Positions 44,580 to 52,600 of a stretch of 64,000 nucleotides of DNA are shown one piece after another. Source of the DNA: Vibrio sp. 10N (GTDB lineage Bacteria; Pseudomonadota; Gammaproteobacteria; Enterobacterales; Vibrionaceae). The stretch is from positions 1,798,001 to 1,862,000 of the forward strand of contig NZ_BTPM01000001.1 of assembly GCF_036245475.1 (NCBI RefSeq). The letters run 5' to 3'. The translations under genes were made by a program, and so were the position numbers. The notes under the pieces were generated by a model. That model was given only the letters and a program-made list of their open reading frames with translations. It searched no databases and had not been told where the DNA came from. How positions within the stretch are numbered: position 1 is the stretch's first letter; each line of letters begins with the position of its first letter.

Positions 44580-44621
44580 GACGTGTAATTTGAGCCCTAT
44601 TTTGCACTTCTTAATTGGAGG

Positions 44622-46286
44622 TCAAAGGATTAGCTCTGTACGCAACTCGTTCGCAATCTCCGTCACCCTGTGCTCCTCTACGCCAAAATCATTCAACAGT
44701 TCACGTCCTTTGCTGAGGGTGCTTTCTATGTAGACGGAACTTGCATGATTGACTCCAAGATCTTTCAAAAACACCTCATCTAACCTGGAGTTTGTCCTTG
44801 CATAGACTTCCATGTTTTTGTACCTGCACAAAACTTTAGCTATCTTTCTTAACCTAGATGACTCGGTAACTGAAATAAACGACCCTTTTGCAGAAGGCAG
44901 TCCGGCAAGCTGCCGTGTCTTCCTTGATAAAATATCACCGAAGTGCGCATTGAGATTCAGTGACTTAGCACGGCTAACACGGTCGTAGTCCAAATCATAA
45001 CCCACATAGCTGATACCCGCTTTTTCAGCCATCATACAAACGAGTCTGCCCACCTCATCTAAACCGACGACAACAAGTTCACAATTCGGCGAACCATCTT
45101 CATGTTTTAGTTCTTGCTTGGTAATGAGCGCGTCACAGACTCTCTTTCCAAACTCGTACAACCAAGGTGTCGCTATCATACTTAAACTAATAACAACAAA
45201 CCCGATTGAGACCGTTTGTGGAGACAGAAGCTCAAACGCTTGCGCGACGCCAAACAATACAAACGCAAACTCACCAACTTGAGCAAGGGCGAAAGCGGTT
45301 TTGGTTGCTACTAATTTGCCTTTGCGATCCAAGAGTGCGAGTCCAAAGAACACTGAGAACTTAATTAGGATGGTTGCGACCAGCAGTCCCAAGATCAGAA
45401 TGGGGTGTCCGGCGATGATATTTGGGTCAATCGACATGCCTACCGCCAAGAAGAACAGAGACATTAAAATGCCCTTTATCGGCGCAACAACCTCCTCCAG
45501 TATGTGTTTAAACTCCGAATCAGAGAGCAGCATACCCAGTAAAAAGACGCCTAAGGTTTCAGATAGCCCCGCTTGTTGTGAACACAAAACTGTCAGGAGG
45601 ATGGCACTTGCTAGCATGAGTACAAAAGCTTCTTTACTTCGCAGTTTTGCACTCCATACGAGTAACTTGGGCAACACAAATCTTGCCAACAACACTATCA
45701 AGGTTATGACGCCTACAAACACTAAGCTTTTTTCGAGAAGCCCCACCTGAGCTTCGACTTTACTGTGGGCAAGAATGGGAATTACCCCCATAACCAGCAC
45801 AATACTCATATCTTGCCCCATTAAGTTGGCAAAGACATTCTTCCCATGCGAAGTGCCCAATTCCCGTTTGTCGGCAAGCATACTCACCACTACCGCGGTC
45901 GATGACTGAGCGAGGATCAAACCTAGTACCAGACCTACTTCCCAAGGTACGTCAAAAAGTACCGCAACAATGGTAAAGCATGCACCCGTGAGCGCGACTT
46001 GGCCCATACCCTGAAGCAACAGCGTTTTACGCATACTCCAGAGCTGTTTTGGGCGCATCTCAAGCCCCAAGGTAAACAGGAATAGCACAACACCAAAATC
46101 GGCAATGGATTGCAGTGTTTCGACATTATTCGACGCAACAAGCCCCGGTGTGTTCGGCCCTAAAATCACACCAGCAATGATAAAACCTACTACAGAACCA
46201 ATGTTGAGCCTTACAGAAAGTGCTACGCAGCAACCAATAATCAAAAATGCCAACGCGGCTGTCATTAAGAAGCTATTCATATCCAT
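44622..46286 (-). CDS. CPA2 family cation:proton antiporter (KefB/C-like) with TrkA-N domain
   Basis: A 554-residue inner-membrane protein: about 12-13 membrane helices (FVIAGVILGPNTPGL, GVVLFLFTLGLEMRP, LAQSSTAVVVSML) and a C-terminal cytoplasmic nucleotide-binding domain (ELVVVGLDEVGRLVC, VGYDLDYDRVSRAK). It is likely a K+ or Na+/H+ antiporter gated by a nucleotide. Its ATG is 3 bases downstream of the D15 barrel gene stop, so they are co-transcribed; why an antiporter rides with lipid enzymes is unclear. Confidence 0.92.
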   Translation of the reverse strand: MDMNSFLMTAALAFLIIGCCVALSVRLNIGSVVGFIIAGVILGPNTPGLVASNNVETLQSIADFGVVLFLFTLGLEMRPKQLWSMRKTLLLQGMGQVALTGACFTIVAVLFDVPWEVGLVLGLILAQSSTAVVVSMLADKRELGTSHGKNVFANLMGQDMSIVLVMGVIPILAHSKVEAQVGLLEKSLVFVGVITLIVLLARFVLPKLLVWSAKLRSKEAFVLMLASAILLTVLCSQQAGLSETLGVFLLGMLLSDSEFKHILEEVVAPIKGILMSLFFLAVGMSIDPNIIAGHPILILGLLVATILIKFSVFFGLALLDRKGKLVATKTAFALAQVGEFAFVLFGVAQAFELLSPQTVSIGFVVISLSMIATPWLYEFGKRVCDALITKQELKHEDGSPNCELVVVGLDEVGRLVCMMAEKAGISYVGYDLDYDRVSRAKSLNLNAHFGDILSRKTRQLAGLPSAKGSFISVTESSRLRKIAKVLCRYKNMEVYARTNSRLDEVFLKDLGVNHASSVYIESTLSKGRELLNDFGVEEHRVTEIANELRTELIL

Positions 46287-46289
46287 GGT

Positions 46290-47504
46290 TCAGAACCCCG
46301 TGCCAACTTGAAAGTAAGCCGTGCCTTGATCTTCACTAAATGCCACATCGACGCCCACATGGATACCGTAACGCCTCGCGATCTGATAGCGAAAACCGAC
46401 ACCATAAGCATCGACCGTATCTTCAAACAGTTCATTATGTTCTTCTGCTGTTGAGCCAACGCCATAAAAGGCGTTGATGGTCCAACGATGGTTCAAATGC
46501 CACATCGCCTGAGCTTGTAATGTACTTACTTCGTCACCTTGATATTTATAAGCAGCTACACCACGCATATTGATATAAGGCTTTGCCAAAGGTGGTAGGT
46601 AACTTTCATCAGTGTTTAGCGAGCTGTATGAACCGGCAAATGCCAAGGTTAAATGCTTATTTACTGGCACGTATTGATAGGCATCGACCTCAAATGTCGC
46701 GTAATCAAAATCGCTGCCTAAAGCAGAATCGTAGACAAGATATTCTGCAACCACGGACGAGCCCTTAGTTGGGAAAAACAGATTGTTTCTTGTGTCGTAC
46801 TCGGCTACTAACCCCAGAGCAGATAGTGAGCTATCAAAATTTGCTCCAAGATTGGACATCTCTAGGTTACGATCATTAATATCCAGCGAGAGAGAATCGA
46901 CGGTAGTACTGAAACTCGAATAGGTTTGCGACACCCCCAAAAACAAGTCACTGTTTGGAACTCGAAACGATACTCGCTGCTTCATCAAAAAGCCTTCACT
47001 TTCGGTTCCCATACCTAGGGTGCCAGAATAAGGGTCAATAAAGCCGGGTAAACCATCTCCCTGAAATCTTTTGTAGACATCGATGTTGGCATGGCCATAA
47101 CCTGCTCCACCGATATAACGAATACTGTCTTCATTCCAGGTATGTCGGTGACCAATGAGTGCGATCCAAGTACCATTGTCAGTATACGCACCACCAGCTA
47201 CGGTAATCGCTGGAGCCAGTAGTTGTGCACCCCCATCGAGTGATGTCAATGCATGTTGCTTGCGTTTTTCGCGCTCTTCGTCAGACTCGTGAAGGAACAT
47301 ACCAAGCATACCGCCTCCCACACCAATTGCCGGTTCGGTAATCACAATTGGAACAGGCAAAAAACCATAGGCATTGTTCGCCAGGTAATCGCCCATATCC
47401 AGATATCCATCTTGCGGATCAATCATCGCACTACTGAAAGGACTAGCAAAAATGGAAAATGCAAATAGTGCTGCTGTCGAAAAAGGTGTATTGATTTTAA
47501 TCAT
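46290..47504 (-). CDS. Free-standing BamA/TamA (D15)-type outer-membrane barrel
   Basis: A 404-residue protein with a signal peptide (ending near SSA-MIDPQ) and, after a short linker, a whole 16-strand surface-antigen barrel (YLPPLAKPYINMRGVAAYKYQG, SEDQGTAYFQVGTGF at the end). There is no room for POTRA domains. Barrels of this type follow a patatin domain in PlpD (type Vd secretion). Here the patatin is the preceding gene, separated by a terminator-like hairpin. Confidence 0.88.
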   Translation of the reverse strand: MIKINTPFSTAALFAFSIFASPFSSAMIDPQDGYLDMGDYLANNAYGFLPVPIVITEPAIGVGGGMLGMFLHESDEEREKRKQHALTSLDGGAQLLAPAITVAGGAYTDNGTWIALIGHRHTWNEDSIRYIGGAGYGHANIDVYKRFQGDGLPGFIDPYSGTLGMGTESEGFLMKQRVSFRVPNSDLFLGVSQTYSSFSTTVDSLSLDINDRNLEMSNLGANFDSSLSALGLVAEYDTRNNLFFPTKGSSVVAEYLVYDSALGSDFDYATFEVDAYQYVPVNKHLTLAFAGSYSSLNTDESYLPPLAKPYINMRGVAAYKYQGDEVSTLQAQAMWHLNHRWTINAFYGVGSTAEEHNELFEDTVDAYGVGFRYQIARRYGIHVGVDVAFSEDQGTAYFQVGTGF

Positions 47505-47520
47505 GGGAAAATCGCCAAAT

Positions 47521-47571
47521 AAAAAAGACCCGATTAATACCGCTCAAACTGTTCCCGTTTGGTATTAATCG
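47521..47571 (-). terminator. Terminator/attenuator between patatin and barrel genes
   Basis: Arms CGATTAATACC and GGTATTAATCG with an inner CAAAC/GTTTG extension; on the minus strand a T run follows (47521-47526). It lies between the patatin stop and the barrel start, so it may lower barrel expression. Confidence 0.7.
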
Positions 47572-47607
47572 AGCCAAAGGTGGAGTGTTGTTATTGTTTT
47601 GTGTTCG

Positions 47608-48780
47608 TTAAGGTGCTTCAGTCACCCACAAGGTTTCACCTTGCGCTTTGCGATAGCCATAGTTGTAAAGATTGTTCATGTATTCAGCATCGAACATCTT
47701 CTTACCTTTTTTATGAGCTTTAAACGATGTATCCACATAGGTAAACGCGATGTCATAATCATTGCGCTCACTCATATAGAGCATGCGATACATGTCTCCA
47801 CGCGTTTGTTGAAGCGTCAAGTTGCTAATACTGCGCGACAACAGATCCATGCCTTTGTCTTTTACTTGCTTGTAACCTGGCTCAAGCGTACCGTTTCGAA
47901 TTACGTGAACTTGAGGGGGTTGTTCTAAGCCCATAGCCTCACTCAACTGGCCGTAGTCAAAGTTTGATGGATCAAAGAACATTTGGAACGTTAGACCACC
48001 ATCAACATGCAACTCCTCGAGCGTTTCGCCTTCGTACTCCACGTTAATGAACTGTGGAGGAAACACTCCTGGTATCGAAGCACTAGCGGCCAAGATTTGG
48101 TGAATTAACTCCGCTTTGTTCGGTAAATCACTTGCAGCAATTTCACCTAAGTTCCAAGTAATCTGCTTGCCTGAGTCGAAATGAGTCGTGCCAATGAATA
48201 GGCGCTTACCCAAGCGATGCTGCTCGGCAATCTTTGCAATCATGTCATCGCCGTAGGTCGTTTCCATCAGCTCGAACAAGCTTTTGCCGTTAGTAAAGGC
48301 ATCTTTAAAAATCGTATTCAGAAAGTTCTTTTTGCCCAAAACTTCTCGATCATCAAGGCTTAGCATTACGTCACGAAGTTTATGAATATCTTCACCGCCA
48401 GTGAAAACAAACGGCGCAATAAGCGCACCAGCACTAACGCCGGTGACAATCGAATAATCTGGAAGCTTACCCGCATCATAAAGGCCATTAATTACACCAG
48501 CACCAAACGCTCCATTAGCACCACCGCCTGATAGCGCGAGAATATTCATTCGCTCTCCGCTCACGGTAATTGATGATGGGTGGTATTTGCTCTCTAATAA
48601 AAACTCTGGACCTTCGTTACCCCAAAATCGGTACGGTTCTTCACCTTTAAATTGCTCTGAGTGTTGGAGGTTAACCTCGGTGTAATTCTCTTTTGTTACT
48701 CGGTCTTCTAAAGCATGCTGTGAAGAGCAGGCGCTCAAAACCAGTGCTAGAAGCACAATCGAATATTTTTTAGTTGTCAT
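47608..48780 (-). CDS. Patatin-like phospholipase lipoprotein
   Basis: A 390-residue protein with a lipobox (LSAC, Cys18) and a patatin domain: oxyanion loop LSGGGANGAFGAGV at about residues 83-96, nucleophile Ser116 in GVSAG, and catalytic Asp in LHVDGGLTF. The dyad is intact, so it should cleave acyl chains from phospholipids or lipoproteins, probably at the inner face of the outer membrane or the periplasm. Second gene of the operon starting at 50398, 37 bases after the preceding gene. Confidence 0.93.
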   Translation of the reverse strand: MTTKKYSIVLLALVLSACSSQHALEDRVTKENYTEVNLQHSEQFKGEEPYRFWGNEGPEFLLESKYHPSSITVSGERMNILALSGGGANGAFGAGVINGLYDAGKLPDYSIVTGVSAGALIAPFVFTGGEDIHKLRDVMLSLDDREVLGKKNFLNTIFKDAFTNGKSLFELMETTYGDDMIAKIAEQHRLGKRLFIGTTHFDSGKQITWNLGEIAASDLPNKAELIHQILAASASIPGVFPPQFINVEYEGETLEELHVDGGLTFQMFFDPSNFDYGQLSEAMGLEQPPQVHVIRNGTLEPGYKQVKDKGMDLLSRSISNLTLQQTRGDMYRMLYMSERNDYDIAFTYVDTSFKAHKKGKKMFDAEYMNNLYNYGYRKAQGETLWVTEAP

Positions 48781-48817
48781 TGCGATATCTCTTAAATAAA
48801 CGTTGGTCTAAGCTCGA

Positions 48818-50398
48818 TTAGAAACGGTAACCGAGGTTAACTGTGAATGAGTCACGGGTCTCACCTTTGTTGTAAAGGAAAGTCATGTTGTAGTGTTTAC
48901 CGATCTGCTTGTTGAAGCCGACCATGTAGGCCCATTTGTTTAGGTTTACACCTACGTCATATTCAATGCTTGTATCCACACCTAATGCAGGCCCTAAATC
49001 ACCGGTCATGCTTGGCTTTAATGCTTGATATTCTGCACCAACAAAGAACTGTGCACGCCAGTCTGCAAATTGATAACCTAGCATTGGCTGAGCAGTCACA
49101 ATGCCATCACCCCAATCGGCGGTAGAACCTTTTAGACGAGTCTTTGAATATGTTGCTGTAACTGACGCGAATAATTGCTTGTACCCCATAGACAACGTTG
49201 TACCAACACCAATCAAGTCATACTGAAGTTTTACCGGTACGCTAAAGTTGATTGGATCAAATCCAATTGGACCAATGTTAATCGGTTGTGTTTGCGCATC
49301 TACAATCGCATCTACATCAATTTGACCGACATAACCGAAAACATTCCAGAACGGTAAGATATTCACATCACCCCGGACGGTATATGATTCAGCAGTAACG
49401 TGAGCAATCGTGTTCTCTGGATCAACAATGCCTTCTAGTTGCAAACCACCAATGTTGAAATCAGTGAAGTTGAAATCCATATCCTGACGTCGATATGACG
49501 CAGAAATACCAAACGGAAGCGGCACATCAATACCTTGACGACGAACCATGTCAGCCATCAGTGGAAACGTTCTGTCCAGCTTTACGTACTCTTCACGCAT
49601 TCGCGGATCTGACACTTCTGAAAGCAGAGGCTGGTCTTGAACGACTGCACCTAGGTCTTCATCGTAATAAACAACCGGTGTTAGTTCGATCTCTAGGCTG
49701 AGGTCTTTCTTCTTTTTCTTACCTTCAGCAGTAATGATTTTTTTGTTTACCACTACTCGACCATTTGGAAGATTGTCGAAAAATGTCATCTGCTTGTAGG
49801 TTTCAATCGCATTGTCACCCTGATTAAAAGGCGAATTGTTAGTGACAATTAACGATACAGGCTGACCATCAGAAAGTAGTAGTTTGCCTCGCATGAAACG
49901 AAAGTACGCAATATCTTGAGGCAAAGTATATTTTGAGTAATTAAACTCGATCTCAAGATCGCCATTATCTAATTCAGTAACAACGACAGAGTTTTTGTCA
50001 TACATCTCCGCGTACTGACGTAACTTATACTCAGCCTTAGTGATGTTCTCAATATTCTCGATAAGATCCGTATTCTCATCAACCTTAGAAGGGTCATATT
50101 TAATACGCAGGTCGATGTTGCCTTTCGTATCTGTTGTCTGTACCAAATACACTTCATTATCAACACGAACACCGTCTAATATTTCGGTTTTACGTGCATG
50201 CTCAACAACATGGTCACCTTGAAGCATTGAGCTAATAGCCAGTTTTGGTAGATATTTTGGTACACCGTAATGTTCTAGAATATCGACTTCGCTATTGTTT
50301 ATTGTTGAAGTTTGCTCTTCGGCAAAGGCATTCGTTGTAATAGCAAGCGGCAGTAGTAACATCGTAGTAGCGCGAGAAAGTGTTTTAAGCTTTAGCAT
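48818..50398 (-). CDS. Outer-membrane protein of unknown family, head of the patatin operon
   Basis: A 526-residue protein with a signal peptide (ending near NAFA-EEQTS). An N-terminal soluble domain of about 270 residues (acidic, including a Lys-rich EGKKKKKDLSLEIEL strand) is followed by a barrel-like half with alternating aromatic residues, ending DSFTVNLGYRF with the terminal Phe. I do not recognise the family. The place ahead of the patatin gene, under promoter box D, suggests it exports, displays or anchors the lipase products. Confidence 0.75.
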   Translation of the reverse strand: MLKLKTLSRATTMLLLPLAITTNAFAEEQTSTINNSEVDILEHYGVPKYLPKLAISSMLQGDHVVEHARKTEILDGVRVDNEVYLVQTTDTKGNIDLRIKYDPSKVDENTDLIENIENITKAEYKLRQYAEMYDKNSVVVTELDNGDLEIEFNYSKYTLPQDIAYFRFMRGKLLLSDGQPVSLIVTNNSPFNQGDNAIETYKQMTFFDNLPNGRVVVNKKIITAEGKKKKKDLSLEIELTPVVYYDEDLGAVVQDQPLLSEVSDPRMREEYVKLDRTFPLMADMVRRQGIDVPLPFGISASYRRQDMDFNFTDFNIGGLQLEGIVDPENTIAHVTAESYTVRGDVNILPFWNVFGYVGQIDVDAIVDAQTQPINIGPIGFDPINFSVPVKLQYDLIGVGTTLSMGYKQLFASVTATYSKTRLKGSTADWGDGIVTAQPMLGYQFADWRAQFFVGAEYQALKPSMTGDLGPALGVDTSIEYDVGVNLNKWAYMVGFNKQIGKHYNMTFLYNKGETRDSFTVNLGYRF

Positions 50399-50724
50399 TG
50401 TGAATAACCTAGTTCGGCGGGTCCAAGTCTATAAACCGTCGCCAGTATTCAGATTGCGTGTGTAACTCCTTGTTTTCACGGGAACGGTTGAGCGGCGTAA
50501 TACCAGAGGCACAAAAAGATAACTAAACTGCGTGCTAAATTTTCTGGGCTTGCTGTCTCAACGAGGAGAATTATTAACTAGATTTAAAAATCCGATTAAT
50601 CGCGTTTGAAGGACCCAATCCTCACACCTATACTGAAACAAACTATTACAATGTTATCGGTAGTTTACACATCTCTTCTCTTGATTGAGATGCTAGGCTT
50701 CACCGGCACAACAACTAGATTGAG
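50399..50724. other. 326-base divergent region between the OMP gene and lysR
   Basis: Holds promoter box D facing the OMP gene (50571-50614). The OMP leader would be about 165 bases. The lysR promoter should lie near 50640-50700 but no clear hexamers stand out. Confidence 0.6.
50571..50614 (-). promoter_or_regulatory. 19-base promoter box D plus -10 hexamer upstream of the OMP-patatin operon
   Basis: On the minus strand GTCCTTCAAACGCGATTAA (50614-50596; 18 of 19 positions), then 19 bases, then TAATAA (50576-50571). It lies in the lysR divergent region, the usual place for a LysR-type regulator to bind. Confidence 0.75.
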
Positions 50725-50730
50725 ATGTAT

Positions 50731-51660
50731 ATGAACTTCAGCATTGAACAACTACAGAGTTTCGTTGCGGTGTACGAACAAGGATCGTTCAGCAAAGCAG
50801 CTCAAGCGCTCGACAAGCACAGAACGACAATTGGACAAGTAATCCGTAACTTAGAGGATGAGTTGGCGGTTGAACTCTTCGAGCGAGTGGGAAGAACCGC
50901 GCAGCCAACAGAAGATGCAACCCTTCTTTATCGGTACGCAAAGCAGGTCATAGAGCAAGCCCGTTCTTTCGATATGCTCGCTCTAAGTTTGTCCTACGGG
51001 GAACTGGAATCGATAACAATTGCTTACAATAGCTTCCTTCCGCCGCGTGCTATCAGTCACGTTCGCAGAAAGTTACTCGAGTTGCATCCAAATATGAAGG
51101 TCAACTTTATCATTCGCAACCGGGTTGACATATTGGAGGGAATAAAGGAAGACACGATACAATTTGGAATCATTAACGTAGACAACCGCTCTCTCATGAG
51201 CAGCATCGACTCTACACTGGTCAATAACATCACCTTTAGCGTTTTCGTGTCAAAAGACCATGAAGTCCTTAACTTACCCGAAGAACAACGCTGGTCGTCG
51301 CTAAAATCTCAGAAGCAAATCGTCATCAAAAGTATGATTGAAGACAACATGGAAAATAAAACTATATCTTCATCAGACTATGAAGTGGTCGATCAATTAT
51401 CATTAGCGTTGGAGTTGATTCGCGACAATGTTGGTTGGGGCTTACTCCCTAGATTAGTAACTTATACCGACTTTAATACTGACAATCTTGTAGAAGTTGA
51501 ACTCTCAGTAATGAAAGAAAAGTTTCGAGTTCCAATGGCAGTTTGTTCACCACATTCAAAACACCTTCGAACTCTGCATTCGGAGATCGTTAGTACTCTA
51601 GTGTCATATGTAGAGAAGACCAACAAAGAAGCTCTCGAAAAATATGGGAAGTCTAGTTAG
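50731..51660 (+). CDS. LysR family transcriptional regulator
   Basis: A 309-residue LysR-type regulator: N-terminal helix-turn-helix (IEQLQSFVAVYEQGSFSKAAQAL, RTTIGQVIRNLEDELAVELFER) and a periplasmic-binding-like effector domain (about residues 88-300). Start ATG 50731 is favoured; ATG 50725 adds two residues. Copies of the 19-base box lie on both sides of it (D divergent upstream, E downstream), making it the prime candidate to bind the box. Effector unknown. Confidence 0.93.
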   Translation: MNFSIEQLQSFVAVYEQGSFSKAAQALDKHRTTIGQVIRNLEDELAVELFERVGRTAQPTEDATLLYRYAKQVIEQARSFDMLALSLSYGELESITIAYNSFLPPRAISHVRRKLLELHPNMKVNFIIRNRVDILEGIKEDTIQFGIINVDNRSLMSSIDSTLVNNITFSVFVSKDHEVLNLPEEQRWSSLKSQKQIVIKSMIEDNMENKTISSSDYEVVDQLSLALELIRDNVGWGLLPRLVTYTDFNTDNLVEVELSVMKEKFRVPMAVCSPHSKHLRTLHSEIVSTLVSYVEKTNKEALEKYGKSS

Positions 51661-51678
51661 ACGTTTGCAAAACAATAT

Positions 51679-51700
51679 GGAACCCTCATTAGAGGGTTCC
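51679..51700 (+). terminator. Hairpin after lysR, abutting box E
   Basis: GGAACCCTC and GAGGGTTCC close a 4-base loop 19 bases after the lysR stop. No T run follows; the next base is the first base of box E. Confidence 0.65.
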
Positions 51701-51745
51701 ATCCTTCAAACGCGATTAAACGTTTCAATTCCCTACCGTTAATAT
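51701..51745 (+). promoter_or_regulatory. 19-base promoter box E plus -10 hexamer upstream of a secreted protein gene
   Basis: ATCCTTCAAACGCGATTAA (51701-51719), the reference copy. TAATAT follows after 20 bases (51740-51745), giving a leader of about 33 bases before ATG 51785. Confidence 0.75.
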
Positions 51746-51784
51746 CCTCTCTAACGAAACAACACACCCCTTCGAGAGGACAAC

Positions 51785-52219
51785 ATGAAAAAACTACTAA
51801 TCCCTGCAATGATCGCTGCCGTTTCTGCAACTGCATTTGCTCAGCCACACCAATCTCACGAAACTAACCTGGACATTATTAACCAAGAAATGAGTCACCT
51901 AGAGCAAGTAGACGGCACTGTAGATATGTATGTCGTTACTGATGAAACACCAAATTTTGAATATGTGACATACACAGGCACCCTAGCACAAGATTTCAAA
52001 GAAGTTTATATCACCCGTGAAGAAGCAAAAGAAATGGGCCTTGAGCAAACTAAAAAGTTTCACGTTTACAGCGCAATGAACCCTAACCAGCTATCAAAAA
52101 ACATCGCGAAACACATTGAGCGCGATGCACCAAAATACTTCTCTGTTGATTTTTACCAGAATATGGTTGGTAACTCAGACATGGTTGAGTATGTAGCAAA
52201 AGTTATCGAGTACAAATAA
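51785..52219 (+). CDS. Small secreted protein, unknown function
   Basis: A 144-residue protein with a Sec signal (MKKLLIPAMIAAVSATAFA, cleaved before QPHQS) and a ribosome site GAGAGGA. The mature part is acidic-to-neutral with no Cys; the C-terminus (FYQNMVGNSDMVEYVAKVIEYK, in two pieces) faintly resembles the YhcN/DUF1471 stress proteins but is longer. It is directly under box E and so belongs to the proposed regulon. Confidence 0.7.
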   Translation: MKKLLIPAMIAAVSATAFAQPHQSHETNLDIINQEMSHLEQVDGTVDMYVVTDETPNFEYVTYTGTLAQDFKEVYITREEAKEMGLEQTKKFHVYSAMNPNQLSKNIAKHIERDAPKYFSVDFYQNMVGNSDMVEYVAKVIEYK

Positions 52220-52236
52220 TCAATATATAGCTATAG

Positions 52237-52254
52237 CCCCGCTAAGGCGGGGTT
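52237..52254 (+). terminator. GC-rich hairpin between the two small secreted protein genes
   Basis: CCCCGC, loop TAAG, GCGGGG, then TT. A weak terminator that may leave some read-through into the next gene. Confidence 0.6.
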
Positions 52255-52266
52255 ATCCGACCCAAA

Positions 52267-52554
52267 ATGAATACTCAACTTTATACAAAACTCTTAGTTA
52301 TTTTGGCGATTGGATTTCCTTTGTCTGTCCATGCCGGTAGCGATGCCGCGTGGCGTATCCACGCGCCTTTAGAAGATTGGTATATCAAAGACAAGCTTAG
52401 GTACTGTACATATCAAAAAGGTAACACCCGATTCTACATCGTTCAACGCAAAGCTGAGCCTTGTGAGAAAGAAGCCGTTGGTGATATCGAGCCACCTAAG
52501 CAGGTCAAGAAACCATCTCTGAAGGTTCCTAGAAAGTGGGCCGACATCCAATAA
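52267..52554 (+). CDS. Small secreted protein, unknown function
   Basis: A 95-residue protein with a signal peptide (cleaved near SVHAG-SDAAW). The mature 70 residues hold two Cys (RYCTYQ, EPCEKE) that could pair, and a Pro/Lys-rich tail (PPKQVKKPSLKVPRKW). I do not recognise it. It precedes the phospholipase D-like gene by 46 bases and may be co-transcribed. Confidence 0.65.
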   Translation: MNTQLYTKLLVILAIGFPLSVHAGSDAAWRIHAPLEDWYIKDKLRYCTYQKGNTRFYIVQRKAEPCEKEAVGDIEPPKQVKKPSLKVPRKWADIQ

Positions 52555-52600
52555 TTCATCGAACGTTGAATGGATTCAACCTTAATATAGGTATTGAACC

